DNA of 13,418 nucleotides from Piscirickettsiaceae bacterium (GCA_030627065.1 DAOUSV010000027.1:1-13418), one strand, 5' to 3'. Shown: positions 1 to 8,374, numbered from the stretch's first letter. A program made the numbers and translations. Notes: a model not told the origin generated them from the sequence alone.

Positions 1-3000
1 ATGAGGCGGCCATTTTTACGATCCACGGATTTTGCCAGCGTGTATTGGGTGACTTTGCTTTTGAAAGTGGTCTGCGTTTTGAACTTGAATTGATAGGCGA
101 TGATCAGGTTTTACTGCAATCCATGACCGATGATTTTTGGCGGCGTGAAGTCACACTGGCAGATAAAGCCTTTGTGGCTTATTTGGTTTCCAAGCGAGAA
201 AGTCCTGAAGGCTTATTGAAGTCTATTCGACATTTAGTTGGCAAACCTTATATACAGTGTATGCCAGTGCCAGAAATGGATGTTGCTCGTTATGCTGAGT
301 TGGCAGAAAGTCAGTTTGAACACGTTAAAAGGCATTGGCAAGAAGAGCAAGATCAAGTTATAGCGACATTGCAAAACAAGGCATTATTAAACGGTAATAA
401 ATACCGTCAAGCCAGTGTTGAAAAGTGGTTAATTGCCTTGATGTTAATGCTGGAAAAAACAATGCCAGCAACTCTACCTGATGGCTTTGAAAAGTTCACA
501 CAGGGTGTATTAGAGTCTGCTTTAAAGAAAGGTCAAACATTACCAGAGTTAAAGTTTTGGTCTGCTTGTGAGCTACTTTTAGAGCAACATACCTTCTTGA
601 AAAAAGGGCAGGAACTTCAACACCAAGGTTTACGACTTAGCTTATTACAGTATTTACAAAAGACAGTGCCTGAACAAAAACTACAGCAACAAGTGCAATC
701 ATATGATGATTTGTTATTGAATTTAGAACATGCTTTAAATAGTGACCGAGGTGATTGGTTGGCGGCTGAAATTCGTCAGCAATATCAAGCAGCATTGATT
801 GATGAGTTTCAAGATACCGATCCAATTCAATATGCTAGCTTTAGCCGTATTTATGCAGAGAGTGGTTTGCCTACGTTTTTGGTTGGCGATCCCAAACAGG
901 CTATTTATAGTTTTCGTGGTGCGGATATCTTTACTTACTTGAAGGCGAAATCTAGGGCTGAAAGCGAATATACTTTGATGACCAATTGGCGATCCCATCC
1001 TGATTTGGTTTTAGCTGTAAATACCTTATTTGACAACAGAACTGAACCGTTTATCTATCAAGATATTCCTTTTCACGCTGTTGGAGCGGCACGTGAGAAC
1101 AGTGCTACTTTGATTGTTGAAGGCGTCAGTGACGAGCCGTTACAATTTATGTGGGCTGAATCAGATACTAAACCTCACTCGAAAAAAGAATTAAGTGCTA
1201 TTTCTGCGACGGTGACTGCCGATGAAATTGCTCGGTTATTGAGTTTAGCTGTACAAGGAAAGGCGGCATTAATTGATGAAAAAACAAAGCAAGAGCATGC
1301 CTTAACAGGTGGTGATATTGCGGTATTAGTACGAAATCATCGGCAAGGTAGTGCAATACAGCAAGCCTTGCAGGACCGTGGCGTTAATAGTGTTCGCCAA
1401 GGCACAGATAATGTGTTTAATTCTGAAGAATCAGTGATGTTAGTACGGTTGTTATCGGCGATTGCTGAGCCTGCAAATGAAGCGCGTGTAACATCGGCCT
1501 TAGCCACGAAATTGTGGGGTTTAAATGCCCAAGAGTTATATGAGTTACAGCAAGATGAAACGCGATGGCATGCACAGTTAGATGTGTTTATTCACTTGCA
1601 TCAAATATGGCAGAAATATGGATTTATGCGTGTGTTTCGAGAGTTGTTGACGACGATTTCGGCACAGCAGCGTTTATTAAGTTTGCCTAATGGCGAGCGA
1701 CAACTTACTAATCTATTGCATTTATCTGAGTTAATCCAAGAACAATGTCGTCATCAAAATGAAGGAATCGAGGCGGTATTAAATTGGTTAATAAGTCATA
1801 TTCAATCCATTGATTCAAATGATGAATCAGCTCAATTACGTTTAGAGAGCGATGAGCAACTGGTCAAAATAATTACTATTCACAAAAGTAAGGGCTTGGA
1901 ATACCCTATCGTTTTCTGTCCGTTTTTATGGGATGTTAATTTACGCTCAGAAAAGAATGATGTACTCACTTTTCATGATGAAGATGATGATAACAATGCG
2001 TATGCTACGTTTTCAGAACCAACATTAACCGCGGTTGCTGCCAGTGTCATATTGGAAGAGCGCGCTGAAGATTTACGTCTATTATATGTTGCGTTAACGC
2101 GAGCGAGAGAACGCTGTGTGATTGTTTGGGGCGCGGCTAAATATCAACAAGGTCAACATGTCAGTGACTCTGCTTTATTCAGTTTACTTCACCCTAATTT
2201 GGATGCAGTAAATAATAGCGAGATGAAACAGGATTTGGTGACATTGGCTGAACGCTATCCGATATCTGTGAATAGTATTATTGAACAAGAATGTGTTCAA
2301 TACCAAGCAAATAATCAACAGAAAAGTAGTCTTTCCGAGCGAGAATTTAAAGGCGTTATTGAGTCACCTTGGCGAATCAGTAGCTTTAGTGCATTGGCTC
2401 ATGGCTATGATGCAGAATTACCAGATTATGATTCTCAAGTTAATCAGTCAGCCAATATTTCAGTTGTTAAGCCCGCTTTGGATCGGTTCTCCTTTCCACG
2501 TGGCGCACAAGCGGGAACGTGTTTACATGCTTTATTTGAAGTGTGGGATTTTTCTAGCCAAGATCCAAAGGCAATGGAAATTCTGGTGGAGAAAACCTTA
2601 TTACAATATGGCTTTAATGAAAAGTGGACTGCGGTGGCTTGTCGGTGGATGAATGAGGTGTTGGCAACATCACTTAATCAATCAGGTTTAACATTAGGGC
2701 AATTAAATACGGCACAGCGTTTAGATGAGTTGGAGTTTTACTTTCCGATTAATAATTTATCGGTCAGTCGTCTTCAGCAACAATTACTACCATTATTAGC
2801 AACAAACTCACCTCTAGCTAGGGTGATAGAACGATTACGTTTCACCACAATAACAGGCTTTATGAAAGGCTTTATTGATTTGGTATTTGAGCATCAAGGT
2901 CGTTTTTATGTGGTGGATTATAAGTCGAATCATTTAGGCAATACCGCTGATAACTACCAAGATGATTCACTTGCTGATGCGATGGTGGCACACGATTATC

Positions 3001-3209
3001 CATTGCAATATCTTATATATAGTTTAGCCTTGCATCGATATTTACGTCTTAGATTACCTGACTATGATCCAGAACTAGATCTTGGTGGAGTCTATTATCT
3101 ATTTATTAGAGGCATGCATCCTGACTGGAATCAGGCGGGTGTTTTCTATGACAAACCTGATATAGAATTGCTCGATAAGTTAGATCGTTGTCTGCAAGGT
3201 GGCGAATAA
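1..3209 (+). CDS. recB: RecBCD enzyme subunit RecB (helicase-nuclease), 5' partial
   Basis: RecB is the 3'-5' helicase and sole nuclease of RecBCD, which resects double-strand breaks and loads RecA. The frame is open from base 3 to the left edge and begins inside the conserved TIHGFCQRVL region, so about 120 N-terminal residues with the Walker A motif lie outside; the ATG at 45 is internal. Visible helicase motifs are DEFQDTD (801-821), GDPKQAIYSFRGAD just after it, TNWRSHPD, TIHKSKGLEYP and LLYVALTRARER. The C-terminal nuclease domain is complete: GTCLHALFE with its His codon at 2526, then GFIDLVF (Asp codon 2877) and VVDYKSN (Asp 2916, Lys 2922), matching the metal-binding and catalytic residues of E. 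coli RecB, followed by the YPLQYLIYSLALHRYL helix. The stop codon overlaps the recD start, so the two are translationally coupled. Identification is firm; nothing suggests decay. Confidence 0.97.
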   Translation, partial: EAAIFTIHGFCQRVLGDFAFESGLRFELELIGDDQVLLQSMTDDFWRREVTLADKAFVAYLVSKRESPEGLLKSIRHLVGKPYIQCMPVPEMDVARYAELAESQFEHVKRHWQEEQDQVIATLQNKALLNGNKYRQASVEKWLIALMLMLEKTMPATLPDGFEKFTQGVLESALKKGQTLPELKFWSACELLLEQHTFLKKGQELQHQGLRLSLLQYLQKTVPEQKLQQQVQSYDDLLLNLEHALNSDRGDWLAAEIRQQYQAALIDEFQDTDPIQYASFSRIYAESGLPTFLVGDPKQAIYSFRGADIFTYLKAKSRAESEYTLMTNWRSHPDLVLAVNTLFDNRTEPFIYQDIPFHAVGAARENSATLIVEGVSDEPLQFMWAESDTKPHSKKELSAISATVTADEIARLLSLAVQGKAALIDEKTKQEHALTGGDIAVLVRNHRQGSAIQQALQDRGVNSVRQGTDNVFNSEESVMLVRLLSAIAEPANEARVTSALATKLWGLNAQELYELQQDETRWHAQLDVFIHLHQIWQKYGFMRVFRELLTTISAQQRLLSLPNGERQLTNLLHLSELIQEQCRHQNEGIEAVLNWLISHIQSIDSNDESAQLRLESDEQLVKIITIHKSKGLEYPIVFCPFLWDVNLRSEKNDVLTFHDEDDDNNAYATFSEPTLTAVAASVILEERAEDLRLLYVALTRARERCVIVWGAAKYQQGQHVSDSALFSLLHPNLDAVNNSEMKQDLVTLAERYPISVNSIIEQECVQYQANNQQKSSLSEREFKGVIESPWRISSFSALAHGYDAELPDYDSQVNQSANISVVKPALDRFSFPRGAQAGTCLHALFEVWDFSSQDPKAMEILVEKTLLQYGFNEKWTAVACRWMNEVLATSLNQSGLTLGQLNTAQRLDELEFYFPINNLSVSRLQQQLLPLLATNSPLARVIERLRFTTITGFMKGFIDLVFEHQGRFYVVDYKSNHLGNTADNYQDDSLADAMVAHDYPLQYLIYSLALHRYLRLRLPDYDPELDLGGVYYLFIRGMHPDWNQAGVFYDKPDIELLDKLDRCLQGGE

Positions 3210-4954
3210 TGAATGCCAATGAAAAAGCATTAAGACAGTCTGGTTTTAGCGAATTAGCCTGTCAGTTTTCACGATTTATTGCACGGTTAGATGAGTCAGA
3301 TGATGATATCGTTGCAATAACTGCCGCCGTGGTGACAGATGCCGTATCACAAGGTCATGTGTGTTTGAATTTACAGCAGGTTCAATGTTATGAGCTGCTA
3401 GAGTATCCTGATATTACTTCGTGGCAACAACGTCTACGACAAAGTTCAGTGGTAGGCAAAGAGGGTGAATATGCTCCCCTTATTTTGACCGATGATGGAC
3501 GCGTATATCTATATCGATATTGGTTAGATGAGCAGCATGTTGCTAATGCTATTGTTAAACGATGTCAGCCGATAGCGGTAATTAATCCACAACAATTAAA
3601 GCAAGACTTTGCGGCATGGACAAGTCAGCAAGCAGGTATTGATTGGCAAAAAGTCGCAGTATTAATGGCGTTAACACGTCAGCTTAGCGTTATTTCTGGT
3701 GGGCCAGGAACAGGTAAAACAACAATCGTTTTACGAATATTACACATGCTACACCAGCAAGATCCAAGTTTAAGCATTGCATTAACGGCACCGACGGGTA
3801 AAGCGGCGGCTAGATTACAGCAGGCGGTGATGGATAGTGATAATAAATCATTAGAAGCTAAAACCTTACACCGCTTATTGGGCATTAATGCTCATAATGA
3901 AAATGGTCGATATAACCCAAAACAACCGTTGCCCGTTGATGTGATTATTATTGATGAAGCATCAATGATTGATATTAGTTTGATGGCTAAACTCATGCAA
4001 GCCTTGCCGGATAAAGCTCGGATAATATTGCTGGGCGATAGTCAGCAGCTTTCTTCCGTTGAATCAGGAGCTGTATTAGCTAATCTATGTGATCACGGCA
4101 GTCAGTTTTCAGCACTATTTTGTCAAACAGCACAAGATATAACAGGATTATCATTAGTTGAAACTGCAGATGGAGAAAATAATCTGATGGATAGCATTGT
4201 GCTGTTACAGCATAGCTATCGTTTTGATAAAGACAGTGAAATTGCACAATTAGCCACCGCAGTTAAAGTGGGTGAAATTAACGCCGTTTATGATGTATTG
4301 AATAACGCTGATATTTGGCAACAGCAGTGTGATGATAACAGTATTCAAAAGCAAGTAATCCAAGGCTATAAAGCGTATTTTGAAGCAATAAAAACAAATC
4401 AGGATGCAGTAAGCTGTTTGCGTATTTTTGAACAATATCGCGTATTATCCGCCTTAAAACAAGGTCCTCAATCTGTTGCCAGTGTTAATGGGCTGATAGA
4501 AGCCTATTTGCAAAAACAAGGTTGGAAAACGAATCAAACGTTCTATCATGGTCGTCCTATTATGGTGGTGAAAAATAACTATCAACAACGACTCTTTAAT
4601 GGGGACGTTGGCTTAGTTTTATATAATGAACAGGGTGTTTTGCAGGCATGTTTCTTAGGTGATAATAAAGTTAGATGGATACCACTAAACCGCTTGCCTG
4701 CCCATGAAATTGTATTTTCGATGACAATCCATAAGAGCCAAGGCTCTGAGTTTGATGCCGTATGTGTGCTATTAGCAGAAGAAGAAACGGCATTATTAAA
4801 TCGTGAATTGCTTTATACCGCAGTGACTAGAGCCAAGAAGAAAATAAGCTTATTTAGCAGCGACATGATTTTACATAAAACGGTAACAACACAGCATCAA
4901 CGAGAGACAGGATTAGCAAACTTGTTGACTGAGCAGATTTTACCATCTATTTAG
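3209..4954 (+). CDS. recD: RecBCD enzyme subunit RecD (5'-3' helicase)
   Basis: RecD is the fast 5'-3' SF1 helicase of RecBCD and is needed for full nuclease activity and Chi control. I choose the ATG at 3209, which shares a base with the recB stop (TAATG) and sits 7 bases after AAGGTGG (3195-3201); the in-frame TTG at 3188 lies inside recB and lacks such a site. The 581-residue product has Walker A GGPGTGKTT (residues 164-172), TAPTGKAAARL, Walker B IIIDEAS (Asp249), LLGDSQQLSSVESG, the motif IV-like LQHSYRF, motif V TIHKSQGSEFD (506-516) and motif VI LYTAVTRAK (535-543). Length and motif order are normal for gammaproteobacterial RecD. The N-terminal RecB-contact region is present but, as usual, poorly conserved. 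The last four bases overlap the end of a minus-strand small ORF. Confidence 0.97.
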   Translation: MNANEKALRQSGFSELACQFSRFIARLDESDDDIVAITAAVVTDAVSQGHVCLNLQQVQCYELLEYPDITSWQQRLRQSSVVGKEGEYAPLILTDDGRVYLYRYWLDEQHVANAIVKRCQPIAVINPQQLKQDFAAWTSQQAGIDWQKVAVLMALTRQLSVISGGPGTGKTTIVLRILHMLHQQDPSLSIALTAPTGKAAARLQQAVMDSDNKSLEAKTLHRLLGINAHNENGRYNPKQPLPVDVIIIDEASMIDISLMAKLMQALPDKARIILLGDSQQLSSVESGAVLANLCDHGSQFSALFCQTAQDITGLSLVETADGENNLMDSIVLLQHSYRFDKDSEIAQLATAVKVGEINAVYDVLNNADIWQQQCDDNSIQKQVIQGYKAYFEAIKTNQDAVSCLRIFEQYRVLSALKQGPQSVASVNGLIEAYLQKQGWKTNQTFYHGRPIMVVKNNYQQRLFNGDVGLVLYNEQGVLQACFLGDNKVRWIPLNRLPAHEIVFSMTIHKSQGSEFDAVCVLLAEEETALLNRELLYTAVTRAKKKISLFSSDMILHKTVTTQHQRETGLANLLTEQILPSI

Positions 4955-5127
4955 TGGCAAATTAGATAGTTGTGATAGAGTCGTATTGTTTCTGCCCAAC
5001 GGTCATTATTATGATTCTGGTTCTTACCCACTGTTGACATAGTTATTTTTGTTCTTTGAACATGATAATTCCCTACAAATTGTAACGAATTATTCGGATG
5101 ACTTAGGAACGATTTTCTTTTTATCAT
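4951..5127 (-). CDS. Candidate 58-residue hypothetical protein, convergent with recD
   Basis: This frame is short but has good initiation signals: on the minus strand GGAGG (5141-5137) lies 9 bases before an ATG at 5127, and the frame stays open for 58 codons to a TAA at 4951-4953, inside the recD stop region. The product begins MIKRKSFLSHPNNSLQF and ends DRWAETIRLYHNYLICH. It is basic and rich in Asn, His and Lys, with no signal peptide or membrane segment, and I recognise no family. The WAETIRLYHNYL end is amphipathic-helix-like and vaguely resembles integrase or transposase segments, which could make it a mobile-element remnant; that is a guess. Most of the 326-base gap between recD and ubiK is taken up by this frame; otherwise the gap shows only the ubiK promoter region and no recD terminator. 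It could be a chance ORF. Confidence 0.35.
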   Translation of the reverse strand: MIKRKSFLSHPNNSLQFVGNYHVQRTKITMSTVGKNQNHNNDRWAETIRLYHNYLICH

Positions 5128-5240
5128 CGTGATCTCCCTCCGGAATAGAAACTTAACTCTACATGTTTTTGATAAGCAGATAATATGCCAAAATAATTTA
5201 GGCAGGCACTTGTCTTGAGCTTGCTGATATTTAAACTACT

Positions 5241-5267
5241 TTGACGTAGAATATATACAACTAAATA
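5241..5267 (+). promoter_or_regulatory. Possible sigma70 promoter for ubiK-ppnP
   Basis: TTGACG (5241-5246) is a near-consensus -35 box, followed after 15 bases by TAAATA (5262-5267) as a weak -10. The resulting leader would be very short. TATATA at 5252-5257 is an alternative -10 but has no fitting -35. The assignment rests on position and motif only. Confidence 0.25.
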
Positions 5268-5280
5268 TGTGGAGTAGAGA

Positions 5281-5532
5281 ATGTTAGATCCTAAAAAAAT
5301 TGAAGATGTGGTTAATAGTATAAGTAGTGCATTGCCATCTGGTTTTTCAACCATGCAGGAAGATGTTGAGAAAAGTATCCGAGCTGTATTAAGTGCTACT
5401 TTTTCTAAATTAGATTTAGTGACACGAGAAGAGTTTGATGTACAAACGCAAGTGTTACATCGCTCACGTGAAAAATTAGAAGCCCTAGAGAAACGTGTCA
5501 CTGAATTAGAAATAAGCAATAAAGAGAGTTAA
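5281..5532 (+). CDS. ubiK: Ubiquinone biosynthesis accessory factor UbiK (YqiC, BMFP domain)
   Basis: UbiK is a small coiled-coil protein that partners UbiJ in the aerobic ubiquinone biosynthesis complex and binds membrane lipids. The 83 residues match the family in length and layout: an amphipathic N-terminal helix (MLDPKKIEDVVNSISSALPS), a middle segment with DVEKSIRAVLSATFSKLDLVTREEFDVQ, which is the most conserved stretch of the family, and a C-terminal heptad-rich coiled coil (about residues 48-79, VLHRSREKLEALEKRVTELE). The start ATG follows GGAG at 5271-5274 by six bases. It is followed six bases later by ppnP, so the two are probably cotranscribed, although no functional link between them is known to me. 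From memory, ubiK often lies near comM in Pseudomonas relatives, as here. Confidence 0.93.
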   Translation: MLDPKKIEDVVNSISSALPSGFSTMQEDVEKSIRAVLSATFSKLDLVTREEFDVQTQVLHRSREKLEALEKRVTELEISNKES

Positions 5533-5538
5533 TAGAGA

Positions 5539-5853
5539 ATGTCTGAATTTAATAATGTAACAATCACCCGTGAAGCGAATGTCTATTTCGATGGTAAGGT
5601 CACCAGCCGTGCAATCACTTTTGCTGATGGTACCGTTAAAACGCTAGGTATTATGATGGTGGGGGACTACACCTTTGGTACTGAAAAAGCGGAATTGATG
5701 GAAATTATGGCGGGTGAGCTGACATATCGCATCGATGGCACAGATGAGTGGATTGCTATTAAAGGTGGCGAGTCGTTTAATGTGCCTACTAATTCATCTT
5801 TTGACTTAAAAGTAACGCAATTAGCAGATTATTGCTGTTCGTATTTAGATTAG
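5539..5853 (+). CDS. ppnP: Pyrimidine/purine nucleoside phosphorylase PpnP (DUF1255, YaiE)
   Basis: PpnP is a small cupin-fold enzyme that splits many nucleosides with phosphate into base and ribose-1-phosphate, serving nucleoside salvage in the cytoplasm. The 104-residue product aligns over its length with E. coli YaiE: NVYFDGKVTSRAITFADG, then GIMMVGDYTFGTEKAELMEIMAGEL, then GGESFNVPTNSSFDLKV and YCCSYLD. About ten extra residues (MSEFNNVTIT) precede the usual family start, but the ATG at 5539 is the first in frame after the ubiK stop, with a weak AGAGAG region just upstream, partly within the ubiK end. It is the last gene of the two-gene unit, 21 bases before a strong terminator. Confidence 0.93.
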   Translation: MSEFNNVTITREANVYFDGKVTSRAITFADGTVKTLGIMMVGDYTFGTEKAELMEIMAGELTYRIDGTDEWIAIKGGESFNVPTNSSFDLKVTQLADYCCSYLD

Positions 5854-5874
5854 AATTTATTGATAGTAAGCATA

Positions 5875-5904
5875 AAAAAGACCTCTCAATCGAGAGGTCT
5901 TTTT
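5875..5904. terminator. Bidirectional rho-independent terminator between ppnP and the protease gene
   Basis: Two 13-base arms (5875-5887 and 5892-5904) are perfect inverted repeats around the loop AATC. The core is GACCTCTC/GAGAGGTC, flanked by an A run on the left and a T run on the right, so each strand reads as a GC stem followed by U residues. It sits between the convergent ppnP (+) and protease (-) genes and can end both transcripts. Confidence 0.93.
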
Positions 5905-5922
5905 GTTTAGACTATTAGAAAA

Positions 5923-6975
5923 TTAACATCCTTTCTTAGGGTGACATTTTCCGCCACCAGTATCTCCACCATCGTCACTAGATAGGCTTTTAACAATCGA
6001 AATAGTGACTGTTGCTGTAGCGTCCAATTCACCATCAGAGATTGTGTAAGTAAAGCTATCACCACCACGTTTTTTATTTAAAGCTATATAGGTGATGGTG
6101 CCATCAGTATTAACAACTGCTGTTCCTTTAGAGCCATTAGTAGCTGAAGTAACTAAAAGTATATTTCCTTCGGGATCACTATCATTAGCAAGCACATCTA
6201 TAGTGACACTGCTATTTAGCAAGACTTCAGCACTATCTGCAATCGCTATTGGTGCATCATTAACTTCAATTACAGTGATGTTAACGGTACTAGTTGAGTT
6301 ACCACCAAAACCATCAGAAATTGTATAGCCAAAGTTATCAGTGCCAACATAGTTAGCATCTGGTGTGTAAACAACAGTATTATTACTAATAACAACATCA
6401 CCATGAAGCGGTATTGATGTGCTGATTATTTGTAATGCATCACCTTCGCTATCACTATCATTAGCCAAAACATCAATGCTTGTTGCTGTATTTTCATCCA
6501 CATCAGCCGTGTCATTTAGGCTCGTTGGTATGATATTAGTCAATGTTGTTGCTGTAGCTATATCCGATAAGCTTGTTTCATTAGCTGAGTTGTCTCGCGC
6601 TCTAACTTGAAAGCTATAGGCTGTATCAGAATCGAGTCCTGTTGCCATATATTTTGTATCTGTTTGCCATGCACTTGAGATGCAATTCAAGCCACCACTA
6701 GTACAAATAAATTGATATTCAACAAAGCCGGAATCATCAATAGCATCAACCGCTGTCATGCTAATACTGGATTTATTATCAGCTGTTGGTTGTATCAGCC
6801 ATGTCATTGGATCTGGATTTGGTGCTGTTGTATCATTAGAAATAGAGGCCACAGTCCCCATGATGTAATATTGTCCCAAACTACCATAATCAGAATAATT
6901 ACCTTCAGTAGTAGTATTGCCAACACCAGTTATCTCTAGGAAATAGCGTCCTGCAGTTACATTTGTTGAAATCAC
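5923..6975 (-). pseudogene. C-terminal part of the frameshifted secreted protease: PPC end, fibronectin III, two Ig/cadherin-like domains
   Basis: This is the downstream continuation of the zinc protease gene in another frame, not an independent gene. The only early start, GTG at 6975, lies inside a PPC-like domain whose first half is in the upstream frame, and the coding sense extends back at least to 7017 (IVAASDPLNDTNAVIST). Counting from 6975, residues 1-47 complete the PPC-like beta sandwich, 50-146 form a fibronectin type III-like domain (DTTAPNPDP to IATATTL), and about 147-240 and 241-330 are two related Ig/cadherin-like domains, each with a VLANDSDxEG motif typical of calcium-binding adhesion repeats. 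A low-complexity Asp/Gly segment follows and the protein ends GGDTGGGKCHPKKGC. Such domains usually mediate substrate or surface binding in secreted enzymes. No further stops interrupt the frame, so the lesion is recent, an assembly or read error, or bypassed. Confidence 0.75.
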
Positions 6976-6988
6976 CGCATTGGTATCA

Positions 6989-8293
6989 TTAAGTGGATCT
7001 GAAGCAGCAACGATTGCCTACATCATCCGTTAGCATAGCCTGGATATCTAAGTTAGAACCTCGTCTAACGGAACGAGTATAAGCATCCCATCCTGGATTG
7101 ATAATAAGGTCAATATCACCAGAAGCCGTATCAAAATAGAATACATCGGTATCTGATCGTATTTCGATTGTTCCTTTATTATCAGGACGAGAATTTAAGG
7201 GATCAAACTCAGGGTTACTACTGGCAATAAAACCATTTGAGTCGACAGTAAGAGGTGTTGCCGATGCTTGATTATCACTATGATCGTCAGCACTTACCTG
7301 TAAGCGAGTACTAATAATAGAAATATCATCTTGCGTATTATTTGCATCAGTGTATTCGCCTCTACTCCATTGAGTTGCATTATTATAGTAGCCCACTCCC
7401 ATCACAGGAGCCCATGATGTAAATCCTGAGCCGTGACCGCTATAATATGTAACTGTACTGCTACCATCGTGAGATAAAGCTAGATTATGTCCTAGCTCAT
7501 GTGATGAGGCTTCAGCAACATAAGGAGCATGTCCTCCACCAAGATTATCGTAATAAACGAAAGCGGGTTGGTAATATTCGTAGTCTGAACGCCCCCAAAC
7601 ACCAACATAAGCTACCCCACCGGCAGTCGAATAAGGCATGAGTTTGCCTGTAGCATCGGTATCACTGGTTACTAATATATGGCCTACTGTGGGGCCAAAT
7701 GATGCGGGTGCTTCTGTTGTTACATTAATATCAAAAGGGGCTAGGTCTTCAGCAATTCGATGCCATATCTCACCAATATCTACTCTTTCCGCATCAGAAA
7801 AGGTGCTTGAATCTGAATCTTTATCAAAAGGCCGAGCTTGATAAATACTTTCAGCACCGTTATTCCACGCTGTTTCAGTAATGGTGTAGCCAGTAAAGTT
7901 TACATAAACTGTATTAGCCGATCCAGGTTTGCTGTGTAATTTAAAAGCATCTGTTGGATTAATACCCTCTAATGTCGGATCTGCTTCTAAATCTGCTTGG
8001 TTTATTCCTTCTGGCAATACCGTATCTTGGTAGAATATGCCACCACTATTATCGACATTAAGAAAAGAAATATCATTAGCAGGAAAGCTAAAACTATTTA
8101 ACCATTGAAGAGCACGAGCTTGAGCGGGAACTGGAAGGTTATCAAGTTGCTCTTTAAGACGGCTTGTAGGAAGATTATCAATAGTAACCGTGGCAACGGA
8201 TCCAAGTATTTTAGTGTTATCAGGAATGGCAATCGCTGTGGTTGATATAATTGATACCGCAAGCAGTGTTAGAGGAAAAGTGAGTTGCTTCAT
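6989..8293 (-). CDS. Secreted metzincin-type zinc metalloprotease, N-terminal part ending at a frameshift
   Basis: This is an exported zinc endopeptidase. Residues 1-22 form a signal peptide cleavable after AIA (Lys2, hydrophobic LTLLAVSII core), followed by a propeptide-like region to about residue 115. The catalytic domain holds HELGHNLALSH (265-275), the HExxHxxxxxH zinc site of metzincins with Glu266 as general base, and a downstream PVMGVGYY with Met298 as the likely Met-turn; WSRGEYTDANNTQDD afterwards is typical of bacterial reprolysin-like enzymes. From about residue 370 a PPC-like domain begins (DTDVFYFDTASGDIDL) but breaks off: the last seven or so codons (RCCFRST) are out of frame and a TAA follows at 6989-6991. 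Restored, the full protein would be about 789 residues. The ATG at 8293 follows AAGGA by six bases. The substrate is unknown. If expressed as is, catalysis might survive without the binding domains. Confidence 0.85.
   Translation of the reverse strand: MKQLTFPLTLLAVSIISTTAIAIPDNTKILGSVATVTIDNLPTSRLKEQLDNLPVPAQARALQWLNSFSFPANDISFLNVDNSGGIFYQDTVLPEGINQADLEADPTLEGINPTDAFKLHSKPGSANTVYVNFTGYTITETAWNNGAESIYQARPFDKDSDSSTFSDAERVDIGEIWHRIAEDLAPFDINVTTEAPASFGPTVGHILVTSDTDATGKLMPYSTAGGVAYVGVWGRSDYEYYQPAFVYYDNLGGGHAPYVAEASSHELGHNLALSHDGSSTVTYYSGHGSGFTSWAPVMGVGYYNNATQWSRGEYTDANNTQDDISIISTRLQVSADDHSDNQASATPLTVDSNGFIASSNPEFDPLNSRPDNKGTIEIRSDTDVFYFDTASGDIDLIINPGWDAYTRSVRRGSNLDIQAMLTDDVGNRCCFRST
6992..7017 (-). 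other. Frameshift interval in the protease gene
   Basis: The upstream frame reads to a TAA at 6989-6991, while the downstream frame opens just after a TAG at 7018-7020, so the shift must fall in this interval. The sense changes from TDDVGN to IVAASDPLND, consistent with one extra base or two missing bases near GGCAATCGTTGC on the minus strand. A ribosome would need a +1 shift. I see no slippery heptamer or obvious stimulator. Confidence 0.8.
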
Positions 8294-8318
8294 AGTTAAT
8301 CCTTGGGTTATTCACTAT

Positions 8319-8324
8319 ATTGTA
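8319..8324 (-). promoter_or_regulatory. Possible -10 box of the protease gene
   Basis: On the minus strand TACAAT (8324-8319) is one mismatch from TATAAT and would start transcription about 19 bases before the ATG at 8293, enough for the AAGGA ribosome site at 8304-8300. The region 17-18 bases upstream is T-rich without a good -35, so an activator may be needed. TATAGT, overlapping it, is an alternative. Confidence 0.35.
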
Positions 8325-8374
8325 AGAATGAAACCAATTTTATAAAAATCATTAAACTATTACTGTGAACAAGT

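Noticed and set aside
45..47. ATG at 45 as the start of recB
   Set aside because: The frame is open to base 3 and the residues upstream (EAAIFTIHGFCQRVL) are conserved RecB sequence, so the gene is cut by the window edge.
2281..2652. 123-codon plus-strand frame inside recB
   Set aside because: Out-of-frame shadow within the conserved RecB coding sequence.
3188..3208. TTG at 3188 as the recD start
   Set aside because: It lies inside recB; the ATG at 3209 has a good ribosome site and the classic TAATG overlap.
5050..5062. TGTTC-TTT-GAACA inverted repeat as an operator
   Set aside because: Short, AT-rich surroundings and inside the candidate small ORF; it does not match the gammaproteobacterial LexA box.
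5034..5069. Consensus TTGACA at 5034 as a plus-strand promoter upstream of ubiK
   Set aside because: No acceptable -10 at 16-18 bases; the nearest GATAAT is 24 bases away.
5124..5519. 131-codon minus-strand frame opposite ubiK
   Set aside because: Antisense shadow of a well-identified gene; no ribosome site or recognisable domain.
6975..6977. Independent gene starting at GTG 6975
   Set aside because: The start falls in the middle of a beta-sandwich domain whose first half is in the upstream frame, and there is no ribosome site; it is the tail of the protease gene.
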